This document shows positions 44,454-53,864 of a stretch of DNA of 64,000 nucleotides, piece by piece (position 1 is the stretch's first letter; every line of letters starts with the position of its first letter). The stretch comes from Acinetobacter bereziniae LMG 1003 = CIP 70.12. Lineage in GTDB: Bacteria; Pseudomonadota; Gammaproteobacteria; Pseudomonadales; Moraxellaceae. The translations under genes were made by a program, and so were the position numbers. The stretch covers positions 165,584 through 229,583 of the forward strand of contig NZ_KB849755.1 in assembly GCF_000368925.1 (NCBI RefSeq). Direction: 5' to 3'. A model generated the notes under the pieces. The model searched no databases. It had not been told where the DNA came from and was given only the letters and a program-made list of their open reading frames with translations.

Positions 44454-45425
44454 TTAAAAAGGTGCCAAACTTCGTGAGTATACAAACACTTGCGACTGAT
44501 CATTTCGTAACAAATGACTGGTAAATTGACGCTTACGGTTGCTTAATAAGACTTCGATTTTTGCTTTAAAATAATTCGATCTCACGCCAAAAATTTTGTC
44601 TGCTTCTGTTTTTTCCGTTGCATCCAAACTATCAAAGGGTGATATTTTCATCAAATCACCCACATTGGCAAAATACTCAAGTTTTTCTTGGCGTGCATTT
44701 AATGCAGTTTGTATGCTATTGACATCTAATTTTTCATTGATTGCTGCCAAAACCATGGCAGGTGCTGTATTGACATTAATTCGCGTATTGATGTCTGGTA
44801 AAGCTGATATGTAAGGCGCAATCAAATCATATTTGGTACCTTCAAAACCACGCACCAACTTTAACTCTTCAATACTGGCAAATTTACGATTTGCAGCAGA
44901 ATAAGGTTTAGGGAGACCTTGATAGTAGCTTGTTTCTGCTCCCATTGCGCCGATCGTTTCATTATCAGGATCTTGCCAATCAATAACCGCCTGAACGTTA
45001 TCCGCGGGTAAACCAACACGCACCAACAATTTAGAGAAATATTTCTGTGCTGCCTCATTCGGCTTAGCTTCAGTGTTTAATAAACTATTGAGATTGAATT
45101 TACCCGATTCATCTTCCAAAACACCTGAGACATAACCATCTTCCACTGGAAAGGCTGGCATGGGTTTTGCCCATGTTTCTTGAAGGTAGTCAGCCTCTTT
45201 CCCATTCTCACTATCCTGAACCAATATCTCAGAATAAAAAGCTTCTGCACTTTTGGCATAGAACAAGGCTTGGCTTTGACGTTTTAAAAAGCCTGTGCTT
45301 TCATTGGTATAGCTTTGATGTTTTGCAATTGATGCAGCAATAATAGTTGCCAAAGCCACCATTACTAAAATAGTAATTAAGGCAATCCCTTGCTGTGGTT
45401 TGAATTGTATAAATGATTTATCCAT
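44454..45425 (-). CDS. gspK: General secretion pathway protein K (minor pseudopilin)
   Basis: 323 aa. Prepilin-type leader MDKSFIQFKPQQG followed by IALITILVMVALATIIAASIA; as usual for GspK there is no Glu at position +5. The large periplasmic domain contains the typical YVSGVLEDESGKFNLNSLL and SNYFKAKIEVLLSNRKRQ. GspK caps the pseudopilus tip of the type II secretion system together with GspI and GspJ. Its ATG overlaps the gspJ end by 8 bp. Confidence 0.93.
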   Translation of the reverse strand: MDKSFIQFKPQQGIALITILVMVALATIIAASIAKHQSYTNESTGFLKRQSQALFYAKSAEAFYSEILVQDSENGKEADYLQETWAKPMPAFPVEDGYVSGVLEDESGKFNLNSLLNTEAKPNEAAQKYFSKLLVRVGLPADNVQAVIDWQDPDNETIGAMGAETSYYQGLPKPYSAANRKFASIEELKLVRGFEGTKYDLIAPYISALPDINTRINVNTAPAMVLAAINEKLDVNSIQTALNARQEKLEYFANVGDLMKISPFDSLDATEKTEADKIFGVRSNYFKAKIEVLLSNRKRQFTSHLLRNDQSQVFVYSRSLAPF

Positions 45426-46071
45426 TTTGATTATTCTTTATCAAAAAATCAGTATTCAATAAACTAAAAATCCACTCATATTCTACTTCATGAATCGTGA
45501 TTTTCATTTTAATTCCACGCGGTAATTGGCTATCATTTTTAGTTAAGTCATTTGGCCAACGATCTGACTCATTTGGATTGAGTATTTCAATTTGATAGGC
45601 ATCTACATCCGTCAGCATGACACTCGACAATGGTTGTTCCGAGCTATTTCGATTCAGATTGGAATACTTTAATCGATATAGTTTCTTCTCTTGCTGGTCA
45701 TAACCGTATTCTATTCGCTCATAAGGTGAGAGACCTTGCTTTAAAGGATCTGTAACACCAGCTTTACTAAATGATAGTTTTTGTCGATCTAAGCGCAATG
45801 CAGGTTCAACTTGTTCACCACTTCGGGCTGAAATTGGCACGATTTGCAATGTATCACGCTGAATTTGTTGATATGCACCTTGGAGTTGCCCTAAATTCTC
45901 TTCGTGCATCACATTACGATCTTTGACCTTAATCAAATAATCAAATATTTTCCAACCCAAGGCAGAAAGCACAGCAAAAATAGCAATTGCGACAAGTAGC
46001 TCAATCAAAGTAAAACCTGATCTTTTCTGCATTTTGACAGTATTATTGTTTTTATTTTGGACGACGTTCAT
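45418..46071 (-). CDS. gspJ: General secretion pathway protein J (minor pseudopilin)
   Basis: 217 aa. Leader ending KRSG, then FTLIELLVAIAIFAVLSALGW with the Glu at +5. The start at 46071 lies 2 bp after the gspI stop; an internal ATG at residue 14 would give a shorter leader (MQKRSG) but lacks a ribosome binding site. The globular part shows the GspJ-like RMDRQKLSF-type segment (RLDRQKLSFSK). Works with GspI and GspK at the pseudopilus tip. Confidence 0.92.
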   Translation of the reverse strand: MNVVQNKNNNTVKMQKRSGFTLIELLVAIAIFAVLSALGWKIFDYLIKVKDRNVMHEENLGQLQGAYQQIQRDTLQIVPISARSGEQVEPALRLDRQKLSFSKAGVTDPLKQGLSPYERIEYGYDQQEKKLYRLKYSNLNRNSSEQPLSSVMLTDVDAYQIEILNPNESDRWPNDLTKNDSQLPRGIKMKITIHEVEYEWIFSLLNTDFLIKNNQNG

Positions 46072-46073
46072 GA

Positions 46074-46457
46074 CTATTTTTCTTTGATTGGATAATTATA
46101 AAACACCATATTGGTGATTCCTGCTTCCACTTTACCTGTATCAGTATTAAATAAACTGACCTGCACATCGATTTTTTGCACATCAGGACTCAGTGTAGAC
46201 TCTGCTTTTTTATCCACTTGCCATGTTTCACCTTGAGCCGTGATCTGTTTTGAAGCTGTTCCAGTTAACCACTCTCGGTTAATCATCATCATTGAAATTT
46301 CATTTTGTGCAACAAATTGTGCTTTGGTCCGTAGAATGGCATTGGCTGTAGATTGGGTATATTGCATCGCAACTTTAGTCAAAGCCATTGCTGCAACAGC
46401 AAAGATCGCCAATGCCACTACCACTTCGATAAGGGTAAAGCCTTTATTTTTCTTCAT
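46074..46457 (-). CDS. gspI: General secretion pathway protein I (minor pseudopilin)
   Basis: 127 aa. MKKNKG leader and FTLIEVVVALAIFAVAAMALTK with Glu at +5. The rest (AQNEISMMMINREWL, GITNMVFYNYP) is GspI-like. It overlaps gspH by 14 bp and precedes gspJ by 2 bp, so all four genes form one operon. Confidence 0.93.
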   Translation of the reverse strand: MKKNKGFTLIEVVVALAIFAVAAMALTKVAMQYTQSTANAILRTKAQFVAQNEISMMMINREWLTGTASKQITAQGETWQVDKKAESTLSPDVQKIDVQVSLFNTDTGKVEAGITNMVFYNYPIKEK

Positions 46458-47010
46458 CGACTTTACCTAAATAGTCTACCCGAATCACACCACCTACAGG
46501 TTTTTGTTGATAATACATTTGAATCATGACAGGTTTTGCTTCTCCATTGCCAAACCAAATCAATTTAGGTGCATTATTTCCCAATAAATCCACATTATTG
46601 GCATCTCGAAACTGATGCTCTTGAGGCTGAATAGAAAATGAAACCTGATCTGGCAAATTTCGGCGGGTAAAATCTGTAACATCTTTCCAAGGCTTGTTAT
46701 CAATCACACGTACACGCTGTACTGGATCTCGCTGCATGGGAATATATTCGACCAATCCATATTGTGCGGTAGCGACATCGGTTGCAGCATGAAAATCCAA
46801 AGCATAAATACGGGATTGATCATTGGCTTCACGATTGATTTGCTTTAAATCAAGCAATAGCATCTCACGTGCTTGCATCGCCTTACGCTGATCAACACCG
46901 TCAATATTTAAAACAATCAATGAAGCGATAATGCTGATAATCACAATGACAACCATCACCTCAATCAAGGTAAAACCTTTATTGTTGAGAGATGTTGGCA
47001 TACGCTTCAT
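46444..47010 (-). CDS. gspH: General secretion pathway protein H (minor pseudopilin)
   Basis: 188 aa. Leader MKRMPTSLNNKG, then FTLIEVMVVIVIISIIASLIV with Glu at +5. The C-terminal domain has the FSIQPQEHQF and YYQQKPVGGVIRVD stretches. GspH joins the major pseudopilin to the tip complex. First of the pseudopilin genes in the row, 5 bp after the TetR gene. Confidence 0.92.
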   Translation of the reverse strand: MKRMPTSLNNKGFTLIEVMVVIVIISIIASLIVLNIDGVDQRKAMQAREMLLLDLKQINREANDQSRIYALDFHAATDVATAQYGLVEYIPMQRDPVQRVRVIDNKPWKDVTDFTRRNLPDQVSFSIQPQEHQFRDANNVDLLGNNAPKLIWFGNGEAKPVMIQMYYQQKPVGGVIRVDYLGKVDEEK

Positions 47011-47015
47011 AACCG

Positions 47016-47630
47016 TTAAGCCACTTGTTCTGAAGCTTGTGGGTGTTTGGGAATCGCCAATGCTTGATCAATCAATGCCACACGCAAAGTATCTCGACAA
47101 CCCAAATAACGTTGATAAAAACTTGAATTCAGTATTGCAGCGCCGCCATGTGTTATTGACCAAATCGAAGCCAAATAATCACGTACTGACATCAAACTAT
47201 TTATGGACTCCAAATAACTTTCCGTCATCCGAATAATCAGACGAAGACGTTGTTTGCGAACCTGATAAAGCTCATTAAACAAGTGATAAATCCCTTGTCC
47301 TGTAGTCGATAAACGTTCTTCAATTTGATGAAATAACACCGCTCTTTCAGGATGATGTAAATGGTGCAGCATAAAAAAAGCCAAATGCTCTGGAAAAGCT
47401 TTTTCAGTGTCTCGCACCATCTCTAATAACATGCGTTCATTACGAATAATCAGCAGCATGTAAAGTTCATCTTTACTCTGAAAATGTTTATAAAGTGTTC
47501 CCTTCGCTAGATCTAGTTCCGCTGCGAGTGCATCTAATGTCATCCCCGCTTCACCGTTTTCTAAAAGCAATTGTTCAGCAACCTGAAAAATTAAAGCTTC
47601 TCTTGCTCTAAATTGAGCCTGTCGATCCAT
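47016..47630 (-). CDS. TetR family transcriptional regulator
   Basis: 204 aa from the ATG at 47630 (GGTGAAG upstream). HTH at residues about 30-53: EAGMTLDALAAELDLAKGTLYKHFQSKDELYMLL. The rest is an all-helical ligand domain. It stands 5 bp upstream of gspH in the same direction, so it is probably co-transcribed with the minor pseudopilins and may feed back on T2SS expression. TetR regulators are not a standard part of gsp operons. Confidence 0.87.
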   Translation of the reverse strand: MDRQAQFRAREALIFQVAEQLLLENGEAGMTLDALAAELDLAKGTLYKHFQSKDELYMLLIIRNERMLLEMVRDTEKAFPEHLAFFMLHHLHHPERAVLFHQIEERLSTTGQGIYHLFNELYQVRKQRLRLIIRMTESYLESINSLMSVRDYLASIWSITHGGAAILNSSFYQRYLGCRDTLRVALIDQALAIPKHPQASEQVA

Positions 47631-47714
47631 CTTCACCCGATAAACTCTCTTGTTAATTCTATCCGTTAATAAATTGACGCACTTCTAGTCATGATTTTAT
47701 CAATCAGTGGCGCT

Positions 47715-48488
47715 TTACTTTTGTTGAAGAAGATTTTCAAAATTTTGCGTGGTAATGAAAGCTATCTCCTCAAGTGTTTTATCATATACATCACTTAAGG
47801 CTTTGGCTACATAGGGAACGTATTTAGGTTCGTTAGACTTTCCTCTATAAGGCATCGGCGCTAAATAAGGACTATCTGTTTCAATCAGAACACGATCAAG
47901 TGGTACTTGTTTAGCCACATCTCTTAAATCCTGTGCATTTTTAAAGGATACAATCCCAGAAAATGAAATGTAATAGCCACAATCCAAAACAGCTTTGGCA
48001 GTTTCCCAGTCCTCAGTAAAACAGTGCAAAATACCATGCGTCGACTTTTCAGCGCGTATAATATCGACAGTTTCATGCTTTGCAGAACGGGTATGTACAA
48101 CTACAGGTTTGTTGACGATTTGCGATGCATGAATATGTCGTGCGAAACATTGTTTTTGTTCTTCTATAAATTCGGTGCTGTGAAAGTAATCTAACCCTGT
48201 TTCACCCAGTGCCCAAACTTTTTCAGTTTGTGCAAGTTCCACAAGTTTTTCTACAGTTGCGCGCTGCATCATCTCTGGATCTTCACAAGGATGCACCCCA
48301 ACACTATAACCAACATCGGCATGACGTGCAGCGATATCAGCAAGCACAATATGGTCATCTAAATCCACAGAAATCCCCATAAATTTAGAGACCCCTGCAT
48401 CCCGTGCCTGCTGTAATGCTAGATCCAAATCGCCTGCATAAGGTTCAAGATTTAACATGGTTAAATGACAATGCGTATCAACAAACAC
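47715..48488 (-). CDS. TatD family metal-dependent hydrolase
   Basis: 257 aa. Metal-site motifs VDTHCHL (start), GETGLDYF, VVHTRSA, LHCFTED and ETDSPYLAP in the usual order. Closest in layout to YcfH, which in many proteobacteria lies near holB and pilZ, as here. TatD-type enzymes are 3'-5' exonucleases or amidohydrolases; the substrate of YcfH is not settled. GTG start with AGGAAAG 3 bp upstream. Confidence 0.93.
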   Translation of the reverse strand: MFVDTHCHLTMLNLEPYAGDLDLALQQARDAGVSKFMGISVDLDDHIVLADIAARHADVGYSVGVHPCEDPEMMQRATVEKLVELAQTEKVWALGETGLDYFHSTEFIEEQKQCFARHIHASQIVNKPVVVHTRSAKHETVDIIRAEKSTHGILHCFTEDWETAKAVLDCGYYISFSGIVSFKNAQDLRDVAKQVPLDRVLIETDSPYLAPMPYRGKSNEPKYVPYVAKALSDVYDKTLEEIAFITTQNFENLLQQK

Positions 48489-48515
48489 AGGCTTTCCTAA
48501 ATATTCTAAATTGGC

Positions 48516-48857
48516 TTACATTGTAAAGCTTGGACGATCCAAAGACATACTCCCAGCGAGTAGTTTTTCTGCTTCCATTTTGTAATAGACGCCTTTTTCA
48601 CCAGTTAACTGAATTGCAAAACCTTGAGGCTTCATACCATTTTGTTTTTGCGTGATCCAAATCACCTTACCCGTTAAAGGAATTTTTTGTGATTGATCTG
48701 GCAAGCCCGCAAGCACAAAAACTTCATCACCCATTTTGACTGGGGTTTTTGAAGGTACAAACAAACCACCACCTAAAATATATGGCATATAGCTTGCCTG
48801 TAAAGTTGCTCGATCAGCGATGTTCACTTGAATCAAACCGCCCATACGTGGTTGCAT
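48516..48857 (-). CDS. pilZ: Type IV pilus assembly protein PilZ-like
   Basis: 113 aa PilZ domain protein of the canonical type IV pilus type, which lacks the RxxxR c-di-GMP motif at its start: residues begin MQPRMGGLIQVNIADRATL and continue YILGGGLFVPSK. In pseudomonads this protein is needed for pilus assembly through FimX/PilB contacts. Located directly after holB, the conserved position. AGGGGAATA precedes the ATG. Confidence 0.9.
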   Translation of the reverse strand: MQPRMGGLIQVNIADRATLQASYMPYILGGGLFVPSKTPVKMGDEVFVLAGLPDQSQKIPLTGKVIWITQKQNGMKPQGFAIQLTGEKGVYYKMEAEKLLAGSMSLDRPSFTM

Positions 48858-48883
48858 GATTATTCCCCTTAAATATTCAAATT

Positions 48884-49864
48884 TTATGTCACATTCATTA
48901 ATTGAATGGTGAGTTGATCAATAATTAGATTTGTTTGTACATTTTGATCAACTTTGAGTTTCGCTTGTTGTAAGTTTTCATAAATCGAGAACAGTGTTTG
49001 TAAATCATATTGCATGACAATCTCTGAAAACACTAAATCTGAATTTTTGACAACTTGATTCAGCTTGACACAAATTATATCCGACAACAAGTATTCAAAC
49101 ATTTGAATCAGATCATAAAAACTCAGTTCTTTATTCCATTTTGAAGCAAACTGCATTGGCATGCTTTTTTGACTGACCAGTTTGAACCAATCTTGCAAAA
49201 ATTCCCCACGCCGATTCAGCCAATCCAATTCTGCAAGGGACTGTGCTTGTAAAGGCATATTGTTAGATAAGTTCATCAACAACTGAATTTGAGCATGTTT
49301 TTCTACAGGAAGTTGTTGCTGTAAATACTGCTCTGTTTGTATAGGAGTAATACGATCCATCGCAAAATGCTGTAATCGACTACGAATTGTTGCTGGAAGC
49401 TTTAGATAATGATCCGCCAACAAAATAATTAATACCCGTTCACCAGGCTCTTCGAGTGTTTTTAATAATGCATTTGCTGAAGCAATATTTAATGCTTCAG
49501 CGGGTTCAATCACAATAACGCGCCAACCATCTACTGTCTGTTGCACAAATGGTAGTAAATCACGGATCTTCTCGATCTTAATTTTCGCGTTTTGTTTCTT
49601 ATTCTCTTCATCGGTCGTGATATTGACATAATTAGGATGGGTATCCGATTTTAACCACTGACAACTGCTACACTCACCACAAGCACCTTGTGGTGTCTTA
49701 TTTAAACATAAAACCCATGACAAAAAATGCTGTGCAAAAGCATCTTTGCCACAGCCTTTTTTACCATAAAATAGCAGACCGTGTCCTAATTTGGGAAAAC
49801 GTGTAGTCAGTGTATCCCATGTTTGTTGTTGCCAAGGGTAAACCTGAGAACTTGATGCATCCAT
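48884..49864 (-). CDS. holB: DNA polymerase III subunit delta'
   Basis: 326 aa from the ATG at 49864 (E. coli 334); an upstream start at 49921 would overlap kdsB. P-loop region HGLLFYGKKGCGKDAFA, the zinc module CGECSSCQW with the earlier Cys, and the clamp-loader LKTLEEPGERVLIILL are present. It is a fixed part of the clamp loader. Stands between kdsB and pilZ. Confidence 0.93.
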   Translation of the reverse strand: MDASSSQVYPWQQQTWDTLTTRFPKLGHGLLFYGKKGCGKDAFAQHFLSWVLCLNKTPQGACGECSSCQWLKSDTHPNYVNITTDEENKKQNAKIKIEKIRDLLPFVQQTVDGWRVIVIEPAEALNIASANALLKTLEEPGERVLIILLADHYLKLPATIRSRLQHFAMDRITPIQTEQYLQQQLPVEKHAQIQLLMNLSNNMPLQAQSLAELDWLNRRGEFLQDWFKLVSQKSMPMQFASKWNKELSFYDLIQMFEYLLSDIICVKLNQVVKNSDLVFSEIVMQYDLQTLFSIYENLQQAKLKVDQNVQTNLIIDQLTIQLMNVT

Positions 49865-49901
49865 AAATTGAAGACCTAAAAATAAATAGCTTAAATATAA
49901 A

Positions 49902-50663
49902 TTATTTAAAAACAGAAACATCTAAGGCATTTAAACGATCTAAATCTGCTTGTGTATCCACACCTGGCGGTAAATTGACTTGTGCAATATCTATGGCAAT
50001 ACGATGTCCATTCTCTAAAACACGTAATTGTTCAAGGCTCTCTAAACGCTCCAAAGTGCCCATATCCCAAGTCACATATTCTTGTAACAATTTCACCCGA
50101 TACGCATACAAACCTAAATGTCGATATGCAGATTGATGTAATGTTTGATCATTCAGTTGTCCAGTTTTACGTTCATACGGAATCGGTGAACGACTGAAAT
50201 AAAGCGCTTCGTTAAACTTTGACATGACCACTTTAACAATACTTTCACGCTGGAACTCTTCAAGCTGATGAATGGGTTCGCATAGTGTTGACATTGAACA
50301 TTGTGGATTTTCGGCAAGCAGTGTTGCGACTTGAATGACCAAAGGTGCAGGGAGTAAAGGTTCATCGCCTTGCACATTGACAATGATATCATCTGCATCC
50401 CAACCTTTGATTCGAGCAACCTCACTCAGACGATCAGTACCCGAGGGATGATTAGGATCTGTAATCACCACATCCACACCTTCCTGACGACAAATTTCGG
50501 CAATACGTGGATCATCTGTTGCCACACACAGATCATCAAACCCCTGAACTTTTTTTGCTTGATCAACGACACGCAGAATCATTGCACGACCATGAATTTC
50601 TAAAAGTGGCTTTCCAGGTAAACGTGTACTCGAAAAACGTGCAGGAATAACAATATGTTTCAT
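49902..50663 (-). CDS. kdsB: 3-deoxy-manno-octulosonate cytidylyltransferase
   Basis: Makes CMP-Kdo for lipid A/core assembly. 253 aa from the ATG at 50663. N-terminal VIPARFSSTRLPGKPL, the NVQGDEPLL loop and the C-terminal GVDTQADL are diagnostic. 4 bp downstream of lpxK in a common operon. The Kdo acceptor lipid IVA is the product of the LpxK reaction next door. Confidence 0.96.
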   Translation of the reverse strand: MKHIVIPARFSSTRLPGKPLLEIHGRAMILRVVDQAKKVQGFDDLCVATDDPRIAEICRQEGVDVVITDPNHPSGTDRLSEVARIKGWDADDIIVNVQGDEPLLPAPLVIQVATLLAENPQCSMSTLCEPIHQLEEFQRESIVKVVMSKFNEALYFSRSPIPYERKTGQLNDQTLHQSAYRHLGLYAYRVKLLQEYVTWDMGTLERLESLEQLRVLENGHRIAIDIAQVNLPPGVDTQADLDRLNALDVSVFK

Positions 50664-50667
50664 CAAA

Positions 50668-51684
50668 TTAACCTTGTATTAGATCAATACCAAGCTGAGA
50701 GAGTTGTTGATTAAGGAGCAAATAACATTCTTCTGAGAGTACTGCACCGACTGGAACCACCCAAATTTCGCGATTAAATTCAGGATGATCTTTTAATAAA
50801 GCCAGTAATTTCACCGCATCTTTTTCAGTCGTAATGATTGGATTTGCATCTTCAAATTGTAAATCATCAATTTCATAATCATGATGGTCTGGGAACTCAT
50901 GACATTGAAATTGGCTCACACCAATACTTTCCAGAGTATTGTAGAATCGCTGTGGGAACCCAATACCCACCACCGCATAATAATCGAGCGTGGGGTCAAA
51001 AGCTTCAGCTTGATCAAAAAAAGGATTTAACAAATAAGGTTCGGCAACCTCTAAATGCATGTTCAATGGTGAATGTGGCTGTTGCGCATGTTCAATCACT
51101 GTACTTTGCTTTAAACGACTGATTGGTTCTCGCAGATAACCTTCGGGAAGCATTTTTTTATTCCCTAAGCCTCGATTATTATCTAAAACAATCCATTCAA
51201 TCTGTCGTTGCAATGCCCAATGCTGCAAACCATCATCACTAATAATCAAATCCAAATCATAACGCTGAAGCAACAGCTCAATGCTTGCACGGCGATTTGC
51301 GCCAACCACCATAGGCACATCAGTCGATTGCACAATCAAACAAGGCTCATCACCCACCGCTTCAGGTAAGGAATCTAATGTTACCAGTGCAGGAAATGGA
51401 CCCTTACCCCCATAACCACGACTAATCACACCGACACGAACCTGATTAAGTTGTAAATATTTGACCAACTGAATCAAAAGTGGAGTTTTCCCACTTCCAC
51501 CTACAGTGATGTTTCCAATGATCATCACCGGGACTGGAGCTTTATACGTTTCTTTGAGTCCAAATTGATACAATTGTTTATTGAGAACAAAACCAAATTG
51601 ATATAGCCATGACAACGGACGCAGTACAATCAACCACTTGGATTGTTTATTCCAAGCATCTTGAATGATTTGCGCGAGAGACAT
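50668..51684 (-). CDS. lpxK: Tetraacyldisaccharide 4'-kinase
   Basis: 338 aa. Phosphorylates the lipid A disaccharide to lipid IVA at the inner membrane. P-loop IGNITVGGSGKTPLLIQL and the ISRGYGG motif are classic. It follows msbA by 3 bp, and kdsB follows it by 4 bp. Confidence 0.96.
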   Translation of the reverse strand: MSLAQIIQDAWNKQSKWLIVLRPLSWLYQFGFVLNKQLYQFGLKETYKAPVPVMIIGNITVGGSGKTPLLIQLVKYLQLNQVRVGVISRGYGGKGPFPALVTLDSLPEAVGDEPCLIVQSTDVPMVVGANRRASIELLLQRYDLDLIISDDGLQHWALQRQIEWIVLDNNRGLGNKKMLPEGYLREPISRLKQSTVIEHAQQPHSPLNMHLEVAEPYLLNPFFDQAEAFDPTLDYYAVVGIGFPQRFYNTLESIGVSQFQCHEFPDHHDYEIDDLQFEDANPIITTEKDAVKLLALLKDHPEFNREIWVVPVGAVLSEECYLLLNQQLSQLGIDLIQG

Positions 51685-51687
51685 CCG

Positions 51688-53418
51688 TTATTCCTCAAAA
51701 TTGCGTTCATGTAACTGATAGTAAGCGCCGTGTTTTGCCAACAATTCAGCATGGCTACCTTGTTCTATAATACGCCCTTTATCCATAACCACAATCTTAT
51801 CTGCATTTTCAATAGTCGAAAGACGGTGCGCAATTACAATCGTTGTTCGATTTTTATCTAAAATTGCTTCATCAAAGGCTTTCTGAATGAAATGCTCAGA
51901 TTCATTGTCTAAAGCACTGGTCGCTTCATCCAGAATAAGAATAGGCGCATTCTTAAGAAGTGCACGTGCAATCGCAATTCGTTGACGTTGCCCTCCTGAT
52001 AGGCTAAGCCCCTGCGCACCCAATGGCGTATCATAGCCTTTTGGCAATGCCATGATAAAATCATGTGCATAAGCCGCTTTTGCAGCAGCTATTACTTGCT
52101 CTTCTGTGGCTGCTTCCAACTGACCATAGGCAATATTCTCACGAACAGTTCGATCAAACAAAACCACTTGTTGGTTGACCATCGCAACTTGCGAACGTAA
52201 ACATGTCAATTCAATATCACAAATCGGTAAATCATCTAAATAGATTTCACCTGCGCTTTTTTCTTGGAAACGCACCAACATATTAACAAGTGATGATTTT
52301 CCAGCCCCAGAACGACCAACCAGTGCGACAGTTTGTCCTGATTGTATATCTAATGATAAATTATCAATTGCTTTGACATTATTTTTATAGGTTAAATCAA
52401 CATGCTCAAATTTAATATTGCCTTGTAGCTCAGGAGTCTTTGTACCCGTGTTTTCTTCTTGTGGTAAATCTAAAACCTCAAACACTGAATATGCAGCAGC
52501 CATACCACGCTGTAATTTCTCATTGATATCTGTTAAGTTTTTAATTGGTTTTGCCAACAAACCTGCTGCAGTGATATAAGCGACAAACTCGCCCGCTGAA
52601 GTATCACCCAAAATTTGCGGACGTAATGCCAACCAAATAATAATCCCCAATGCAAACGACATCACCAATTGCACAAGTGGGCTATTTAAATTCTGCACCA
52701 CGACCATTTTCAAGCCGCGTCTTAAATTCTCTTGGGATGACTTGTAAAAACGAGCTTGTTCACTATCCTCACCAGCAAAGCTTTTAACAACAGCATTACC
52801 GCTTACTGTTTCGTGCACAATATGGTTAACATCACCCATGGTATTTTGCACTTGAATCGATAGTTTACGCATACGCTTAGATGCTTTACGTACCAGCAGA
52901 CCAATAATGGGCATAAAGATAAAAATACACAGTGTTAAACGCCAATTGGTATAAAGTAAATAGCCCAATAAACCGAGTGTAATCGTACCGTCTCGAACCA
53001 ATGTTTTCAGTGATTCTGATGAAGCTGCCGTTAACTGCTCAACGTTATACATAATCTTTGCAGTAATATGACCTGATGAGTTATCAAGATAATATTGTGC
53101 AGGCAGTTTGAGCAGTTTGGCATAAATTTCTTGGCGTATACTAAACACCAAACTTCTGGAAATCACAGCGGTGAAATACCCACCCATGAATAAACCTAAA
53201 CCGCGAAAGAAAATAAGCAAAATAATTAATGCAGGAAACCAATCGAGATCACTACGGCTACCGCTTTGAATCGCATCAATAATATATTTGAGTAACTTAG
53301 CAACTGAGACTTCAGTGGCTGCATTTATTCCAAATCCGACAATAACGAGTAAGGCTGCCCCCCAATATGGCTTCAAATATGCCAATAGGCGAATATAAAC
53401 CTTAAAATCTTGATTCAC
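51688..53418 (-). CDS. msbA: Lipid A export ATP-binding/permease protein MsbA
   Basis: 576 aa ABC half-transporter: six membrane segments in the first 320 residues and an ATPase with Walker A GRSGAGKSSL, signature LSGGQRQRIAIARAL and Walker B ILILDEATSALD. It flips lipid A-core across the inner membrane. Start is GTG. It lies between exbD and lpxK with 3 bp gaps, the order seen in Acinetobacter and partly in Pseudomonas. Confidence 0.95.
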   Translation of the reverse strand: MNQDFKVYIRLLAYLKPYWGAALLVIVGFGINAATEVSVAKLLKYIIDAIQSGSRSDLDWFPALIILLIFFRGLGLFMGGYFTAVISRSLVFSIRQEIYAKLLKLPAQYYLDNSSGHITAKIMYNVEQLTAASSESLKTLVRDGTITLGLLGYLLYTNWRLTLCIFIFMPIIGLLVRKASKRMRKLSIQVQNTMGDVNHIVHETVSGNAVVKSFAGEDSEQARFYKSSQENLRRGLKMVVVQNLNSPLVQLVMSFALGIIIWLALRPQILGDTSAGEFVAYITAAGLLAKPIKNLTDINEKLQRGMAAAYSVFEVLDLPQEENTGTKTPELQGNIKFEHVDLTYKNNVKAIDNLSLDIQSGQTVALVGRSGAGKSSLVNMLVRFQEKSAGEIYLDDLPICDIELTCLRSQVAMVNQQVVLFDRTVRENIAYGQLEAATEEQVIAAAKAAYAHDFIMALPKGYDTPLGAQGLSLSGGQRQRIAIARALLKNAPILILDEATSALDNESEHFIQKAFDEAILDKNRTTIVIAHRLSTIENADKIVVMDKGRIIEQGSHAELLAKHGAYYQLHERNFEE

Positions 53419-53421
53419 GAA

Positions 53422-53844
53422 TTAATAACCTCGAGATGGAACTTTAGTACTGATATTGATATTGACGAAACCCAGTTGTCCTGCGACATCCATTACTCGA
53501 ATAACATCTTGATGAGTGGCTTTCGCATCAGCGGCAATGACAAACATTAAATCACGTTTATCATTGGCTGCCTGTTTGATCGCAGTACTTAAATCAGCAG
53601 ACTCTTTACTGGAAAGTGCCTGACCGTTTACCGCATAATGACCTGTCGAGTCTACCATGACTTCAATCTTGTTTTTGTATTCTTTTGGCGGAACACCTTG
53701 CGCATCAGGTAAAGACAGATTGATACGACTCTGTTGATTAAACGTGGTGGTCAATAACAAAATCACCAAGATAAACAACAAACAATCGATCAATGGGGTA
53801 AGGTTGATATGAATATCTTCAACCGTTCTTCGTTTAAATTTCAT
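53422..53844 (-). CDS. exbD: ExbD/TolR family protein
   Basis: 140 aa. One membrane segment with the essential aspartate (INLTPLIDCLLFILVILL) and a periplasmic domain with the ExbD/TolR-type strand VIAADAKATHQDVIRVMD. With ExbB it forms the proton-driven stator. In this locus, before msbA-lpxK-kdsB, it is not the tonB-linked copy, and its client may be lipid or envelope related. Confidence 0.92.
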   Translation of the reverse strand: MKFKRRTVEDIHINLTPLIDCLLFILVILLLTTTFNQQSRINLSLPDAQGVPPKEYKNKIEVMVDSTGHYAVNGQALSSKESADLSTAIKQAANDKRDLMFVIAADAKATHQDVIRVMDVAGQLGFVNINISTKVPSRGY

Positions 53845-53864
53845 AAAACACCTCCAGCTCAGCC

